Shown in pieces: positions 19,494 through 29,229 of a stretch of 35,034 nucleotides of DNA; the first letter of the stretch is position 1; each line of letters opens with the position of its first letter. The notes beneath the pieces were generated by a model that saw only the letters and a list, made by a program, of their open reading frames with translations, was not told the DNA's origin and did not search any database. Source of the stretch: Buchnera aphidicola (Hyperomyzus lactucae) (GTDB lineage Bacteria > Pseudomonadota > Gammaproteobacteria > Enterobacterales > Enterobacteriaceae); NCBI RefSeq assembly GCF_005081705.1, contig NZ_CP034876.1:228805-263838 (forward strand), given 5' to 3'. The position numbers and the translations under genes are program-made.

Positions 19494-21209
19494 TTAGGAA
19501 ACCTCTTTTTTCCTTAACCACATTTCATTCATACCACCACCTTGAATCTGCATAGGATAAACGTGCTCAGAATTATCTATTTCGACGTCTACAAAAACTA
19601 AATGACCATTAGATACTGCATTTAATGCTAGTATTAATTTTTCTTCTAATTCCGTAGGTTTGGTAATTTTTATACCAATATGTCCATAAGATTCTGCTAA
19701 TTTTACAAAATCTGGAAGTGAATCCATATAGGAATGAGAGTGTCTTCCCGAATAAATCATATCTTGCCACTGTTTAACCATACCTAAAGAAGAATTATTA
19801 AGATTTAGTACTAACACTGCCAAATTGTATTGTCTTGCTGTAGATAGTTCTTGAATATTCATTTGAATACTACCATCTCCAGTTATACAAATTACAGTTT
19901 CTTCAGGTAAAGCTAATTTAACACCCAATGCTGCGGGAAGTCCAAATCCCATAGTACCTAAACCACCTGAATTAATCCAATGTCTAGGTTTGTTAAAGGG
20001 ATAATACAACGCAGTAAACATTTGATGTTGACCAACATCTGACGTGATATAAGACGTTCCTTTTGTTAATTTAAAAAGTGTTTTGATTACCGTTTGTGGT
20101 TTTATTTTTATGCTTGTTTCATCGTATTCTAGACTATTAGTTTTTTTCCATTTTTCAATAGAATTCCACCAATTTTTTAAACATGGAATTTTTTTTTCTT
20201 GTTTAAGTAATTCTAACATTTTTTTTAGAATATATTTTGCATCACCAACAATAGGTATATTAGCTGAAACAGTTTTAGAAATAGAAGTAGGATCAATATC
20301 AATATGTAAAATAGTAGCACTAGGACAATATTTATTTAAGTTATTTGTAGTTCGGTCATCAAATCGAACACCTATTCCAAAAATTACATCGGCATGATGC
20401 ATGGCCATATTAGCTTCATAAGTACCATGCATTCCTAACATGGAAATGTTTTGAGGATGATTACCTGGAAATGCACCTAGTCCCATTAAAGAGCTGGTAA
20501 CAGGACAGTTTGTTTTTTCTGCAAAGATAAGTAGTTCTTCATTACTGTCAGAACTAATGATACCACCACCTACATAAATTACAGGTTTTTGAGCTTTTAA
20601 TAATGTATCAAGTGCTTTTTTAATTTGTCCTATATGCCCCTTGGTTGTTGGATTATAAGAACGTATGTAAATATTTTCCGGCCATTTATAAGAGTGTTTA
20701 TTTTCTTTTTTTAAGATATCTTTTGGTAAATCAATCACTACAGGTCCTGGTCGTCCACTTGATGCTAGCCAGAAAGCTTTTTTAAAAATTACTGCTATAT
20801 CTTCAGTTTTTTTAACTAAAAAACTATGTTTAACTACTGGGCGAGAAATACCAATCATATCACATTCTTGAAAAGCATCATAACCGATCAATGAAGAAGC
20901 CACTTGACCTGAGATTACAACCATAGGAATGGAATCCATATATGCAGTAGCAATACCAGTAATGGCATTAGTAGCACCTGGACCAGAAGTAACTAGTACT
21001 ACTCCTGTTTTTCCAGTAGAACGAGCATAACCGTCAGCCATATGAGTTGCAGCTTGTTCATGACGGACTAGAATATGTTCGATTCCGCCAACAGTTTTTA
21101 GAGCATCATAAATATCTAGTACAGCGCCACCAGGATAACCAAATATATGCTTTATTCCCTGATTAATTAACGATCGAACGACCATTTCGGCTCCTGATAA
21201 TATTTCCAT
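19494..21209 (-). CDS. ilvI: Acetolactate synthase III catalytic subunit
   Basis: Thiamine-diphosphate enzyme for the first common step of valine, leucine and isoleucine synthesis (acetolactate or acetohydroxybutyrate from pyruvate). It has 571 residues (574 in E. coli). The catalytic glutamate is E51 in [15 protein letters not shown]. The Mg/ThDP motif is GDGSIQMN followed by [12 protein letters not shown], and the closing [13 protein letters not shown] is typical of the IlvI type. The start ATG has an excellent GGAGG ribosome-binding site 5 nt away, one of the strongest in the window, hinting at high translation. These amino acids are what a nutritional symbiont would make for its host (inference). 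Confidence 0.98.
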   Translation of the reverse strand: MEILSGAEMVVRSLINQGIKHIFGYPGGAVLDIYDALKTVGGIEHILVRHEQAATHMADGYARSTGKTGVVLVTSGPGATNAITGIATAYMDSIPMVVISGQVASSLIGYDAFQECDMIGISRPVVKHSFLVKKTEDIAVIFKKAFWLASSGRPGPVVIDLPKDILKKENKHSYKWPENIYIRSYNPTTKGHIGQIKKALDTLLKAQKPVIYVGGGIISSDSNEELLIFAEKTNCPVTSSLMGLGAFPGNHPQNISMLGMHGTYEANMAMHHADVIFGIGVRFDDRTTNNLNKYCPSATILHIDIDPTSISKTVSANIPIVGDAKYILKKMLELLKQEKKIPCLKNWWNSIEKWKKTNSLEYDETSIKIKPQTVIKTLFKLTKGTSYITSDVGQHQMFTALYYPFNKPRHWINSGGLGTMGFGLPAALGVKLALPEETVICITGDGSIQMNIQELSTARQYNLAVLVLNLNNSSLGMVKQWQDMIYSGRHSHSYMDSLPDFVKLAESYGHIGIKITKPTELEEKLILALNAVSNGHLVFVDVEIDNSEHVYPMQIQGGGMNEMWLRKKEVS

Positions 21210-21276
21210 TTTTTCCTCCAGGATACTAATTTAGTAGGTTTTATTTCCTAGTTCGCTATCTATCAGTTTATCCTGT

Positions 21277-21294
21277 ATTTTATCTAGATAAAAT
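21277..21294. other. 18-bp perfect palindrome upstream of ilvI
   Basis: ATTTTATCTAGATAAAAT reads the same on both strands, 68 nt before the ilvI start and inside the 193-nt gap to apbE. It could be a protein site, a leader hairpin or chance. The TATCTAGATA core recurs upstream of degP (22593-22602) and, shorter, upstream of speE (1818-1825). I could not identify a convincing ilvI promoter in the gap. Confidence 0.3.
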
Positions 21295-21402
21295 TAGCGT
21301 CATGTAATTTGATAAATTTTTATTATTACAATAATATCAGATATTATCAATCAATATAAAGTATTAAGTATAATTTATGTTGTTTGATATTTAAATACAA
21401 AA

Positions 21403-22458
21403 TTAGTAAAAATTGTTTTTTTTAATTAAAAATCGTTTAAATTCAGGTGAAGTCCATGTTAAAAAAACGTCTTTTTTTTGAGTGATAAGACAAACAGCTA
21501 ATTTTTCTTTTAATGCTAATTTTTTAGCGTTTTTAAAACCTAATATCAACAATCCCGTATCCCAGCCATCCGCTTCTAAAGCTGTTTGAGCAATAACACT
21601 TACTGATACTAAATTATGAGTAACAGGTTTTCCGTTACTAGGATCAATCAAGTGTGGAATGCATTTTCCTTGAAGATAGTAATAATTACGATATATACCG
21701 GCTGTGCTAATGGAATTGTTTTTTAAACGTACAAGTAAATGTATTGATTGTTTTTTATCAGTTGGTTTTTGAATGGCAATTATTTTCGCTTTTTTATTTT
21801 TTTCTGTTTTAACTAACACAGTTCCTCCGACTGATATTGTATAATTCTTTATTCCTTTTTTTTTAAGTATATATGATAAATGATCTGCAGCAAAACCTTC
21901 CCCAAGAGTGGAAAGATTAATTTTTATGCCGTTGATATCCTTTTCTAGATAAACTCCTGAAGAATTTTTAATAAGCTTTAAGTGTTGGCTGCCTGAAAGA
22001 GTTACATAATAATTAATTTTTTTTTGAGAAGGATAACTAATAGGTTTTTCTTTAGTACCAAATCCCCATATATCAATTAATGAACCAATTGTAATATCTA
22101 ATTTTCCATGAGTTTTTTTATTGATTTTTAGTGCTGTTGCAATCACACGATAAAATTTTTTATTAATTATTTGAGGTTGATTTTTTTTTCTTTTATTAAA
22201 TTTTGATACTATAGAATTTTTTTTCCAAGACGAAAGCATGTTTTCATCTTGATTTAAATATTTTTGCATTAAATTTTTTATATATACTTTATTTTTTAAA
22301 TTGGGAATTTTAACTTGCCAATATGTTCCCATGGTTTTTCCTGTTAATATTATAATATTTTGTTTTTCTTTATTAACCGGTTTATTGTAAAAATTAGCTA
22401 TACTAAATATAGTACAAATAAAAATACTGATAATGATATTAAAAAATACAAATAACAT
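21403..22458 (-). CDS. apbE: FAD:protein FMN transferase
   Basis: Membrane-associated periplasmic enzyme that attaches FMN to a threonine of target proteins; known targets are the Rnf/Nqr subunits. I start it at ATG 22456-22458, giving 351 residues, the E. coli length. The frame opens 15 codons earlier, but AGGA at 22464-22467 lies 5 nt before the inner ATG and the outer one has no such site. Visible parts are an N-terminal hydrophobic segment (about 1-24), GKTMGTYWQVKIP, DITIGSLIDIWGFG, INLSTLGEGFAADHLS, YTISVGGTVLV, HLIDPSNGKPV and ALEADGWDTGLL with the metal-binding acidic residues. E. coli ApbE is a lipoprotein; the cysteine here (C15) lacks a proper lipobox, so a membrane anchor is more likely. 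Confidence 0.93.
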   Translation of the reverse strand: MLFVFFNIIISIFICTIFSIANFYNKPVNKEKQNIIILTGKTMGTYWQVKIPNLKNKVYIKNLMQKYLNQDENMLSSWKKNSIVSKFNKRKKNQPQIINKKFYRVIATALKINKKTHGKLDITIGSLIDIWGFGTKEKPISYPSQKKINYYVTLSGSQHLKLIKNSSGVYLEKDINGIKINLSTLGEGFAADHLSYILKKKGIKNYTISVGGTVLVKTEKNKKAKIIAIQKPTDKKQSIHLLVRLKNNSISTAGIYRNYYYLQGKCIPHLIDPSNGKPVTHNLVSVSVIAQTALEADGWDTGLLILGFKNAKKLALKEKLAVCLITQKKDVFLTWTSPEFKRFLIKKNNFY

Positions 22459-22463
22459 ACTTT

Positions 22464-22467
22464 TCCT
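22464..22467 (-). promoter_or_regulatory. Ribosome-binding site fixing the apbE start
   Basis: AGGA on the minus strand, 5 nt before ATG 22456-22458. It selects the 351-residue product over a longer frame that has no ribosome-binding site. Confidence 0.55.
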
Positions 22468-22591
22468 AATTATATAGATATTAAGTAAAAAATTATAAAA
22501 CATATTTTTTTATACAAAAATTTTTAATTTCGATTTTTTTTGAATGTAAACATTTATTTTTTTTAACTAATCAATATTAGTATAAATTTTC

Positions 22592-22603
22592 ATATCTAGA
22601 TAT
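22592..22603. other. 12-bp palindrome between apbE and degP
   Basis: ATATCTAGATAT, a perfect palindrome in the divergent gap between apbE and degP. Its TATCTAGATA core is the same as in the palindrome before ilvI. Promoters for both genes must lie in or near 22459-22717, but I see no convincing heat-shock (sigma-32) or sigma-E pattern. Confidence 0.3.
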
Positions 22604-22717
22604 TAACGAGCAATGGAGTTAAAGAGAGATGGCGTGTATAATAAAAATTCATCCTATTACGGAAAATATTATAATAGTTTTATTTACAGATTAGATTGTA
22701 ATTATGAGAAAGAAATA

Positions 22718-24154
22718 ATGAAAAGAATAGCTATGGTATTAAGCGAAGTAATCCTAATGTTGACGCTATTACTAAGTTTTGGAATGTCTTGGAGTAGTGT
22801 TATTCCTTCTGAAAAAAATAGCAATGTTTCAAGAGCAGTCGCTCCTAGTTTGGCTCCAATGTTAGAAAAAGTTATGCCTTCAGTAATTAGTATTAATATT
22901 GAAGGAAGTACTATTGTTCGTACTTCTCGTCTACCCCATCAATTTCAACCTTTTTTTGGTGATAATTCTCCATTTTGTCAGGGTAATTCACCATTTCGAC
23001 ATTCTCCATTTTGTCGAGTGAATCCGGATTCTGATGATACAAATGAAAAATTTCACGCATTAGGTTCTGGTGTGATCATTAATGCTGATAAAGGATATGC
23101 AGTAACAAATAATCATGTTGTTGAAAATGCAAATAAAATTCAGGTTCAATTAAGTGACGGACGTCGTTATGAAGCCCAAATAATTGGAAAAGATCCGCGT
23201 TCTGATATTGCATTGATACAATTAAAAAATGCAAATAACTTAAGTGAAATAAAAATTGCTGATTCTGATTCTTTAAGAGTAGGAGACTATACTGTAGCTA
23301 TTGGTAATCCATATGGTCTTGGGGAAACTGTTACTTCTGGTATTATTTCTGCATTAGGACGCAGTGGTTTAAATATTGAACATTATGAAAATTTCATTCA
23401 AACTGATGCAGCAATTAATAGAGGTAATTCTGGTGGAGCATTAGTTAATTTAAATGGTGAATTGATAGGAATTAACACAGCCATTTTGGCACCAGAGGGT
23501 GGAAATATTGGCATAGGATTTGCTATTCCAGGTAATATGGTAAAAAATTTGACTGCACAAATGGTTCAATTTGGACAGGTAAGAAGAGGAGAATTGGGCA
23601 TAATAGGTATGGAATTAAATTCAGATTTAGCACAAGTTATGAAAATAAATGCACAAAAAGGTGCTTTTGTCAGTCAGGTATTGCCTGATTCTTCCGCATT
23701 TGAAGCGGGTATCAAAGCTGGTGATATTATTATTTCTTTAAATAAAAAACCTATTTCCAGTTTTTCAGCATTGCGTGCTGAAGTTGGATCTTTACCAGTG
23801 ACAACTAAAATGGAATTAGGAATATTTAGAGAAGGAAAAATCAAAAATGTAATTGTTGAATTGAAGCATTCTTTAAAAAATAATTTAAATTCAGAAAAAA
23901 ACTATATAGGAATTGAAGGTGCAGATTTAAGTAATTATTTTTTAAATGGACAAAAAGGTATAAAAGTAGAAAATGTTAAATCAAATACTTCAGCATCAAA
24001 AATAGGTCTGAAAAAAGATGATATTATTATTGGAATAAATCAACAATCAGTTGGTAATTTAGAAGAATTAAAAATAATTTTAGATGCTAAACCCGCAATA
24101 TTAGTTTTTAGTGTCAAAAGGGGAAGTGATAGTATATACTTAGTAAGTAAATAA
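22718..24154 (+). CDS. degP: Periplasmic serine protease/chaperone DegP (HtrA)
   Basis: Degrades or refolds damaged envelope proteins in the periplasm. I start it at ATG 22718 (478 residues; 474 in E. coli). The frame opens 35 codons earlier, but the signal peptide MKRIAMVLSEVILMLTLLLS begins here and the preceding residues have no counterpart; GAGAAAG lies upstream. The protease triad is H133 (TNNHVVEN), D163 (RSDIALIQ) and S238 (GNSGGALV). C87 and C99 match the disulfide of the DegP regulatory loop, which separates it from DegQ. Two PDZ domains follow, at about 280-370 and 390-478. It is a single-gene unit between divergent apbE and convergent dapD, ended by a strong terminator. Confidence 0.97.
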   Translation: MKRIAMVLSEVILMLTLLLSFGMSWSSVIPSEKNSNVSRAVAPSLAPMLEKVMPSVISINIEGSTIVRTSRLPHQFQPFFGDNSPFCQGNSPFRHSPFCRVNPDSDDTNEKFHALGSGVIINADKGYAVTNNHVVENANKIQVQLSDGRRYEAQIIGKDPRSDIALIQLKNANNLSEIKIADSDSLRVGDYTVAIGNPYGLGETVTSGIISALGRSGLNIEHYENFIQTDAAINRGNSGGALVNLNGELIGINTAILAPEGGNIGIGFAIPGNMVKNLTAQMVQFGQVRRGELGIIGMELNSDLAQVMKINAQKGAFVSQVLPDSSAFEAGIKAGDIIISLNKKPISSFSALRAEVGSLPVTTKMELGIFREGKIKNVIVELKHSLKNNLNSEKNYIGIEGADLSNYFLNGQKGIKVENVKSNTSASKIGLKKDDIIIGINQQSVGNLEELKIILDAKPAILVFSVKRGSDSIYLVSK

Positions 24155-24168
24155 TTATAAGAATAGTC

Positions 24169-24195
24169 CCGCCCGAAAAAACGGGCGGTTTTTTT
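24169..24195 (+). terminator. Intrinsic terminator of degP
   Basis: CCGCCCG (24169-24175), A6 loop, CGGGCGG (24182-24188), then seven T: a textbook rho-independent terminator 14 nt past the degP stop. It is the only fully classical one seen here. The A-rich loop region and T tract also make it partly usable for dapD on the other strand, whose stop codon (24194-24196) lies in the T tract. Confidence 0.95.
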
Positions 24196-25018
24196 ATCTG
24201 ACATTTCTTAATAATTTATTGATTTCTGTTTTACTTAATGTTTTTGAGTCTACCTTTTTTACGATAACGGCTGCATAGAGATTATAATTCCTATTTTTAG
24301 AGGGTAAACTACCGGAAACTACTACGGAATTAGTTGGTACTTTTCCATAAAAAATTTCCCCAGTTTCTCTATCATAAATTTTAGTACTTTGTCCAATAAA
24401 AACACCCATAGAAATTACACATCCTTTTTCTATAATAACTCCTTCTACTATCTCAGAACGGGCACCAATAAAACAATTATCTTCAATAATCGTAGGATTA
24501 TTTTGTAATGGTTCTAAAACACCCCCTATACCTACTCCACCAGATATATGTACATTTTTACCGATTTGAGCACAAGATCCTATTGTAGCCCAGGTATCAA
24601 CCATTGTACCTTTATCAATATATGCACCTATATTTATATAAGAAGGCATAATTACTGTATTATAATTAAGAAATGCTCCATATCTTATTGTTGCTGGTGG
24701 TACTATGCGAATTTTTTCTTTTTTAAATTTTTGGTCGTCATATTTTGCATATTTTAATGGAATTTTGTCATAATAATTAGTATGACTACCTTTTATAAGA
24801 TTATTTTCTTTTATATAGATGTATAAAAGAACTGCTTTTTTTAACCATGTGTGGGTAATCCAGGTATTATCTTTTTTTTCTGAAATTCTTATGGTACCAT
24901 TATTCAATAATTCAATAATGTGAAGAATAGTTTTAAAAATATTGTTATCGATGTTATTAAGATCTATTTCATTTTTTTTTTCATAGACCTCTTCAATTAT
25001 TTTTTTAAGTTCTTTCAT
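24194..25018 (-). CDS. dapD: Tetrahydrodipicolinate N-succinyltransferase
   Basis: Succinylates tetrahydrodipicolinate using succinyl-CoA in the DAP/lysine pathway, which supplies both MurE and lysine. I start it at ATG 25016-25018, giving 274 residues, the E. coli length. The frame reaches a GTG four codons earlier, but that GTG is part of the AGGTGA ribosome-binding site of the ATG. The centre and C-terminal half show left-handed beta-helix hexapeptide repeats, for example [43 protein letters not shown] in shorter blocks. The end [12 protein letters not shown] matches the family. Its stop sits inside the T tract of the degP terminator. map lies 53 nt upstream on the same strand. Confidence 0.97.
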   Translation of the reverse strand: MKELKKIIEEVYEKKNEIDLNNIDNNIFKTILHIIELLNNGTIRISEKKDNTWITHTWLKKAVLLYIYIKENNLIKGSHTNYYDKIPLKYAKYDDQKFKKEKIRIVPPATIRYGAFLNYNTVIMPSYINIGAYIDKGTMVDTWATIGSCAQIGKNVHISGGVGIGGVLEPLQNNPTIIEDNCFIGARSEIVEGVIIEKGCVISMGVFIGQSTKIYDRETGEIFYGKVPTNSVVVSGSLPSKNRNYNLYAAVIVKKVDSKTLSKTEINKLLRNVR

Positions 25019-25071
25019 TTTGAATTTCACCTAATTTATTAATGAAAAAGAAGATTATTTTTATAAAAAAG

Positions 25072-25866
25072 TTAATTGTTATTAATTAATTTTTCTGAAA
25101 TCGTCTCATTTTTTTGCCATGTCAAAATATCACACCCATACTCTGTAACAAGTATAGTATGTTCATATTGCGCTGACAAAGAACGATCTTTAGTTTTTAT
25201 AGTCCATCCATCTTTCATACATCTTACTTGAGCATTTCCAGCATTAATCATTGGTTCAACAGTAAAAATCATTCCTTTTTTTAAAATAATGTTGTTTTCT
25301 TTGTTTTTATAATGTAAAACATGTGGTTCTTCGTGAAAATTACGACCAATTCCATGTCCACAATATTCTTTTACAACAGAAAAATTATTACCTTCAACAT
25401 AGTTTTGAATAATTTCTCCAATTTTATATAATTTAATACCTGGTTTAATTAATTTTAAGGATCGATATAGGCTTTCTTGAGCAACTGCACATAAACGTTT
25501 AGATAAAATACTTGTTTTTCCTATACAAAACATTTTTGAAGCATCACCATGATAATTATTTTTGATAATAGAAACATCTATATTGACTATATCGCCTTCT
25601 TTTAACATTTGTCCTTTGTTTGGAATTCCATGACAGACTACATCATTAATAGAAATACAAATTGATTTTGGAAATCCATGATATCCTAAACATGCCGAAA
25701 TAGCTTTTTTTTCATAAACAATATAATCATGACAAATTTGGTTAATTTCTTCTGTACTTATATTAGGCTGAAGATATTTTTCGATCATTTCTAACACTTC
25801 AGCAGTTAATTTTCCAGATTTACGCATTTTTTTAATTTCTGATTCTGTTTTAATTATAAAACTCAT
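25072..25866 (-). CDS. map: Methionine aminopeptidase type I
   Basis: Removes the initiator methionine from nascent proteins. It has 264 residues, the same as E. coli Map. The five metal ligands are recognisable: D in NIDVSII and D in YHGDASKMF, H in GHGIGRNFHEEP, E in FTVEPMIN, and E in QYEHTILVTEYG. The substrate histidine region CLGYHGFPKSICISIN is kept. The start is ATG with a weak ribosome-binding site. It is divergent from rpsB across a 264-nt gap, the same arrangement as in E. coli, and is probably co-transcribed with dapD. Confidence 0.97.
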   Translation of the reverse strand: MSFIIKTESEIKKMRKSGKLTAEVLEMIEKYLQPNISTEEINQICHDYIVYEKKAISACLGYHGFPKSICISINDVVCHGIPNKGQMLKEGDIVNIDVSIIKNNYHGDASKMFCIGKTSILSKRLCAVAQESLYRSLKLIKPGIKLYKIGEIIQNYVEGNNFSVVKEYCGHGIGRNFHEEPHVLHYKNKENNIILKKGMIFTVEPMINAGNAQVRCMKDGWTIKTKDRSLSAQYEHTILVTEYGCDILTWQKNETISEKLINNN

Positions 25867-26067
25867 AATATTAGCCGTTTTTTCATATCATTTTTAAATT
25901 CAAAATATATATAAATTATACATTTAAAATGTTTTCTTTTTTGAATTTTATTATTTTTTATATAAAATATATAAATAATTGTTAATATTATTCGTATCAA
26001 AAATATGATATAAATTATTTTATATGTTATATAAAATCATATAAAACAAAAATAAAAAATTAATATA

Positions 26068-26095
26068 TTGATCTTTATTTTTAATTTAAGATAAT
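26068..26095 (+). promoter_or_regulatory. Likely sigma-70 promoter of rpsB-tsf
   Basis: TTGATC (26068-26073), 16 nt, then GATAAT (26090-26095) lies 35 nt before the rpsB start in the 264-nt gap (25867-26130) between map and rpsB. It is a good match to the consensus, but AT-rich DNA offers many weak matches. The rest of the gap is featureless AT-rich sequence that should also hold the map promoter; I saw no tRNA or protein remnant there. Confidence 0.4.
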
Positions 26096-26130
26096 ACTTA
26101 TACAATATTTTTTTTAAAAGGTAAAAAATT

Positions 26131-26862
26131 ATGGAAATAGTATCAATGAGAGATATGTTAAAAGCAGGAGTTCATTTCGGTCATCAAACGCGTTATTGGA
26201 ACCCAAAAATGAAGCCTTTTATTTTTGGCATTCGTAATAGAGTACATATTATTAATTTAGAAAAAACTCTTCCAATGTTTAATTTTGCCCTTAGTGAATT
26301 AAAAAAAATTTCTTCTAAAAAAGGCAGGATATTATTTGTTGGCACTAAAAGAGCAGCAAGAAACGGAATAAAAGAAGCTGCTATTAATTGTGAACAATTT
26401 TATGTAAATCATCGTTGGTTAGGGGGAATGTTAACAAATTGGAAAACTGTTCGACAGTCTATTAAACGCTTGAAAGATTTAGAGATAGAATCTAAAGATG
26501 GTACTTTTTCTAAATTAACTAAAAAAGAAGCTTTAATAAGATCAAGAGAATTATCTAAACTAGAAAATAGTTTGGGTGGTATAAAAAACATGGGAGGATT
26601 ACCTGATTGTCTATTTGTTATCGATGCTGCACATGAGAATATTGCTATAAGAGAAGCTAATAATTTAGGTATTCCTGTATTTGCTATAGTTGATACTAAT
26701 TCCAATCCTGATGGTATAGACTATATTATACCTGGTAATGATGATGCTATTAGATCCGTAAATTTATATTTAAAATCTGTATCTTTGAGTATTTCTCGGA
26801 TAAATAATCAAAATTTATCAAATGAAGTATTTATACAGACTGAAAATATCATAGATATATAA
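26131..26862 (+). CDS. rpsB: 30S ribosomal protein S2
   Basis: Structural protein of the small ribosomal subunit, needed for recruiting S1. It has 243 residues (241 in E. coli) and aligns throughout. Clear S2 signatures are [22 protein letters not shown] at the start (within residues 5-26), the [13 protein letters not shown] block, the coiled-coil helix region around [35 protein letters not shown] and [22 protein letters not shown]. The ATG is preceded by AAAAGG at a normal distance. It heads the rpsB-tsf-pyrH-frr series in E. coli order, with tsf 59 nt downstream. Confidence 0.98.
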   Translation: MEIVSMRDMLKAGVHFGHQTRYWNPKMKPFIFGIRNRVHIINLEKTLPMFNFALSELKKISSKKGRILFVGTKRAARNGIKEAAINCEQFYVNHRWLGGMLTNWKTVRQSIKRLKDLEIESKDGTFSKLTKKEALIRSRELSKLENSLGGIKNMGGLPDCLFVIDAAHENIAIREANNLGIPVFAIVDTNSNPDGIDYIIPGNDDAIRSVNLYLKSVSLSISRINNQNLSNEVFIQTENIIDI

Positions 26863-26921
26863 ATATAAAAGTTTTATCGAAGTTTAAATAAATTGATTAA
26901 AAAGGTAAAAAGGAAAGTAAT

Positions 26922-27734
26922 ATGACTTCTATTGATAATATCACCGCTTCTCTTATTAGAGAGCTTAGATCTCGTACAGGAGTAGGTTTTTTGGAATGCA
27001 AACGAGCATTAGTAGAAGAAAATGGGAATATAGAATTATCTATTGATAATTTAAGAAAATCTGGAAAGTTAAGTGCTGAAAAAAAAATAAATAATATTAC
27101 AAATCAAGGTAAGATTTTTGCACAAACTCAAAATAATGTTGGTGTTCTTCTTGAATTGAATTGTGAAACTGATTTTGTAGCTAAAGATGATGCATTTATT
27201 TTTTTCGGAGAAGATATTATACTAACAGCATTAGAAAAAAATATAAAAGATATTAATCAATTAAAATCTATGTTCGAAGAAAAAAGAACGGACTTAGTTT
27301 TAAAAGTAGGTGAAAATATTAATATACGTCGTTTCCAATTTCTTGAAGGTGAAAACATTTCTTACTATGTTCATGGAGTTCGAATCGGTGTATTAGTTGA
27401 TGCTAATTTTTCCAATAAAAAAATACTTAAAAGTATCGCAATGCATATTGCTGCAAGTAAACCAGAATATTTACATCCAAAAAATGTGACTAATACCGTA
27501 TTTGAAAGAGAATATCAAATTCAATTAGAACTAGCAAAGAATCTTCAAAAACCCGCTAATGTATTAAAAAAAATTATTGAAGGAAAAATGAATAAATTTG
27601 TTAATAATATCTCTTTAACAAGCCAGAGTTTTATTATAGATCCTACGAAGAAAGTAGGAGATGTACTGAATGAGTATAATGGATGTATTAAATCATTTAT
27701 TAGATTTGAATTAGGTGAAATTATTCTTCAATAA
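26922..27734 (+). CDS. tsf: Elongation factor Ts
   Basis: Nucleotide exchange factor that regenerates EF-Tu-GTP. It has 270 residues (283 in E. coli). The N-terminal UBA-like domain carries [16 protein letters not shown], and the exchange-promoting motif TDFVAKD is at 83-89, the element that inserts near the EF-Tu magnesium site. Core segments with [13 protein letters not shown] and the C-terminal VGDVLNEYN are present; some of the coiled-coil part looks trimmed. The start is ATG with AAAGGAAAG in front. It is probably co-transcribed with rpsB. Confidence 0.97.
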   Translation: MTSIDNITASLIRELRSRTGVGFLECKRALVEENGNIELSIDNLRKSGKLSAEKKINNITNQGKIFAQTQNNVGVLLELNCETDFVAKDDAFIFFGEDIILTALEKNIKDINQLKSMFEEKRTDLVLKVGENINIRRFQFLEGENISYYVHGVRIGVLVDANFSNKKILKSIAMHIAASKPEYLHPKNVTNTVFEREYQIQLELAKNLQKPANVLKKIIEGKMNKFVNNISLTSQSFIIDPTKKVGDVLNEYNGCIKSFIRFELGEIILQ

Positions 27735-27785
27735 CTGTTATAGTTTAAAGCTATATTAATATAAAATATATTTAGGTTGAGAAAT

Positions 27786-28514
27786 ATGTCTACTAATAAG
27801 AAATTTATATATCGACGTATTTTATTAAAAATAAGTGGAGAAGTTTTGCAAGGTATTAATGAATTTGGTATTGATGTAAATTCTTTAAAAAGAATTGCAA
27901 AAGAAATTAAATCCGTAGTAGATATCGGTATTCAGGTAGGTTTAGTCATTGGAAGTGGAAATTTATTCCGCGGTTCAAAATTATCTAAATTAGGTTTAAA
28001 TCGAGTAGCTGCTGATCATATAGGTATATTATCTACTGTTATAAACAGTTTAGCAATGAGAGATACGATACATTCAATTTCTTCTATTAAGACGTGTTTG
28101 ATGTCTGCAATACCATTAAATGGTATTTGTGAAATATACAGTTGTCAAAAAGCAATAAGTTTATTATCTAATAATTTTATTATTATATTTGCTGCAGGTA
28201 TAGGTAATCCCTTTTTTACAACCGATTCTGCTGCTTGTTTGCGGGGCATTGAAACAGAAGCCGATATAATTTTGAAAGGCACTAAAGTTAATGGAGTATA
28301 TTCAAACGATCCTAAAAAAGATGCGAATGCTATTTTATATAAAGAACTAACATATAAAGATGTTCTTAAAAAAGAATTAAAAGTAATGGATTTATCCGCT
28401 TTTATATTAGCTCGAGATTATCGTTTGCCAATTCGAGTTTTTAATATAAATAAACCTGGATCCTTATATCGTATTATTATGGGAAATGACGAAGGTACTC
28501 TTATTACTCAATAA
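27786..28514 (+). CDS. pyrH: Uridylate kinase
   Basis: Phosphorylates UMP to UDP, feeding pyrimidine nucleotides and UDP-sugars for peptidoglycan. I start it at ATG 27786 (242 residues; 241 in E. coli) because [19 protein letters not shown] aligns with the E. coli start; a TTG three codons earlier abuts the AGG of the likely ribosome-binding site. Amino-acid-kinase features are [36 protein letters not shown] and [15 protein letters not shown]. The glycine of the canonical VVIGGGN loop is serine here (GSGN). The neighbours tsf and frr are as in E. coli. Confidence 0.96.
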   Translation: MSTNKKFIYRRILLKISGEVLQGINEFGIDVNSLKRIAKEIKSVVDIGIQVGLVIGSGNLFRGSKLSKLGLNRVAADHIGILSTVINSLAMRDTIHSISSIKTCLMSAIPLNGICEIYSCQKAISLLSNNFIIIFAAGIGNPFFTTDSAACLRGIETEADIILKGTKVNGVYSNDPKKDANAILYKELTYKDVLKKELKVMDLSAFILARDYRLPIRVFNINKPGSLYRIIMGNDEGTLITQ

Positions 28515-28571
28515 ATTGTAATTTTAAAAAAGAAATATAATGATATTTATTTCAATATCAATATATCGTAT

Positions 28572-28575
28572 AGGT
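28572..28575 (+). promoter_or_regulatory. Ribosome-binding site fixing the frr GTG start
   Basis: AGGT lies 6 nt before GTG 28582. It supports the GTG start, which gives a protein of exactly the family length, over an upstream in-frame ATG at 28540. Confidence 0.6.
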
Positions 28576-28581
28576 AATCAT

Positions 28582-29139
28582 GTGATTAATCAGATTAATA
28601 AAAAAAGTAATGAACGAATGGAATCTTGTATTCAAAAATTTCAAAATAATGTTAATAACATAAAAACTGGAAGAGCATCACCAACATTGCTTCATAGTAT
28701 TTATATTGAGTATTTTGGGGCTAAAACTCCTCTACGTCAATTATCTAATATAATAGTAGAAGATGCTCGTACTCTTAGAATCAATGTTTTTGACAATTCT
28801 ATTACATCTTTAATTAGAAAGTCTATTTTAAATTCAAAACTTGATTTAAATCCTATCGTACATGGTAAAGATATATTAATACCCATACCTGCACTAACAG
28901 AAGAAAGAAGAAAAAAACTAATCAAAATTATTCGCAGTGATGCTGAAAGTAGTCGTGTTAGTATTCGCAATATTCGAAGAGACTCAAACGATAAGATAAA
29001 ACGGCTTTTAAAAGATAAAACAATTAGTGAAGATGATGAACGTATTTCACAAATCAAAATACAAATTATGACAGATGAATACATAAAAAAAATAGATATT
29101 ATTCTATTTAAAAAAGAACAAGATCTTATGAAGATTTAA
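28582..29139 (+). CDS. frr: Ribosome recycling factor
   Basis: Splits post-termination ribosomes together with EF-G. I use GTG 28582 as the start: it gives 185 residues, exactly the E. coli length, aligns INQINKKSNERM with ISDIRKDAEVRM, and has AGGT 6 nt upstream. The in-frame ATG at 28540 would add 14 residues with no counterpart. Signatures are the KTGRASPTLLHSI loop, EYFGAKTPLRQLSN, EDARTLRINVFD, PALTEERRKKL and RDSNDKIKRLLKDKTISEDDE in two short blocks of the long helical domain. The gene follows pyrH by 67 nt. Confidence 0.96.
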   Translation: MINQINKKSNERMESCIQKFQNNVNNIKTGRASPTLLHSIYIEYFGAKTPLRQLSNIIVEDARTLRINVFDNSITSLIRKSILNSKLDLNPIVHGKDILIPIPALTEERRKKLIKIIRSDAESSRVSIRNIRRDSNDKIKRLLKDKTISEDDERISQIKIQIMTDEYIKKIDIILFKKEQDLMKI

Positions 29140-29191
29140 AAATTTCCTCTTAAAACGACACACATTTTATGTAATAAAGTATTTGTTATAT

Positions 29192-29211
29192 AAATAAAAA
29201 ATTTTTTATTT
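29192..29211 (+). terminator. AT-only palindrome between frr and dxr
   Basis: AAATAAAAAATTTTTTATTT is a perfect 20-bp palindrome 18 nt before dxr and 52 nt after frr. It ends in a T-rich arm and might act as a weak bidirectional terminator of the rpsB-frr transcript, but it contains no GC pair and could be chance. Confidence 0.25.
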
Positions 29212-29229
29212 TTAAAAACAAGAATATTT

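Noticed and set aside
22613..22717. Upstream in-frame ATG of degP adding 35 residues
   Set aside because: The added residues (MELKRDGVYNKNSSYYG...) precede a normal signal peptide, which would then not be N-terminal; the family length fits the start at 22718.
24548..24757. Plus-strand frame antisense to dapD
   Set aside because: Tyrosine/cysteine/isoleucine-rich antisense translation of the hexapeptide repeats; no domain and no ribosome-binding site.
28540..28581. Upstream ATG of frr adding 14 residues
   Set aside because: GTG 28582 gives exactly 185 residues, aligns with the E. coli N-terminus and has AGGT 6 nt in front.
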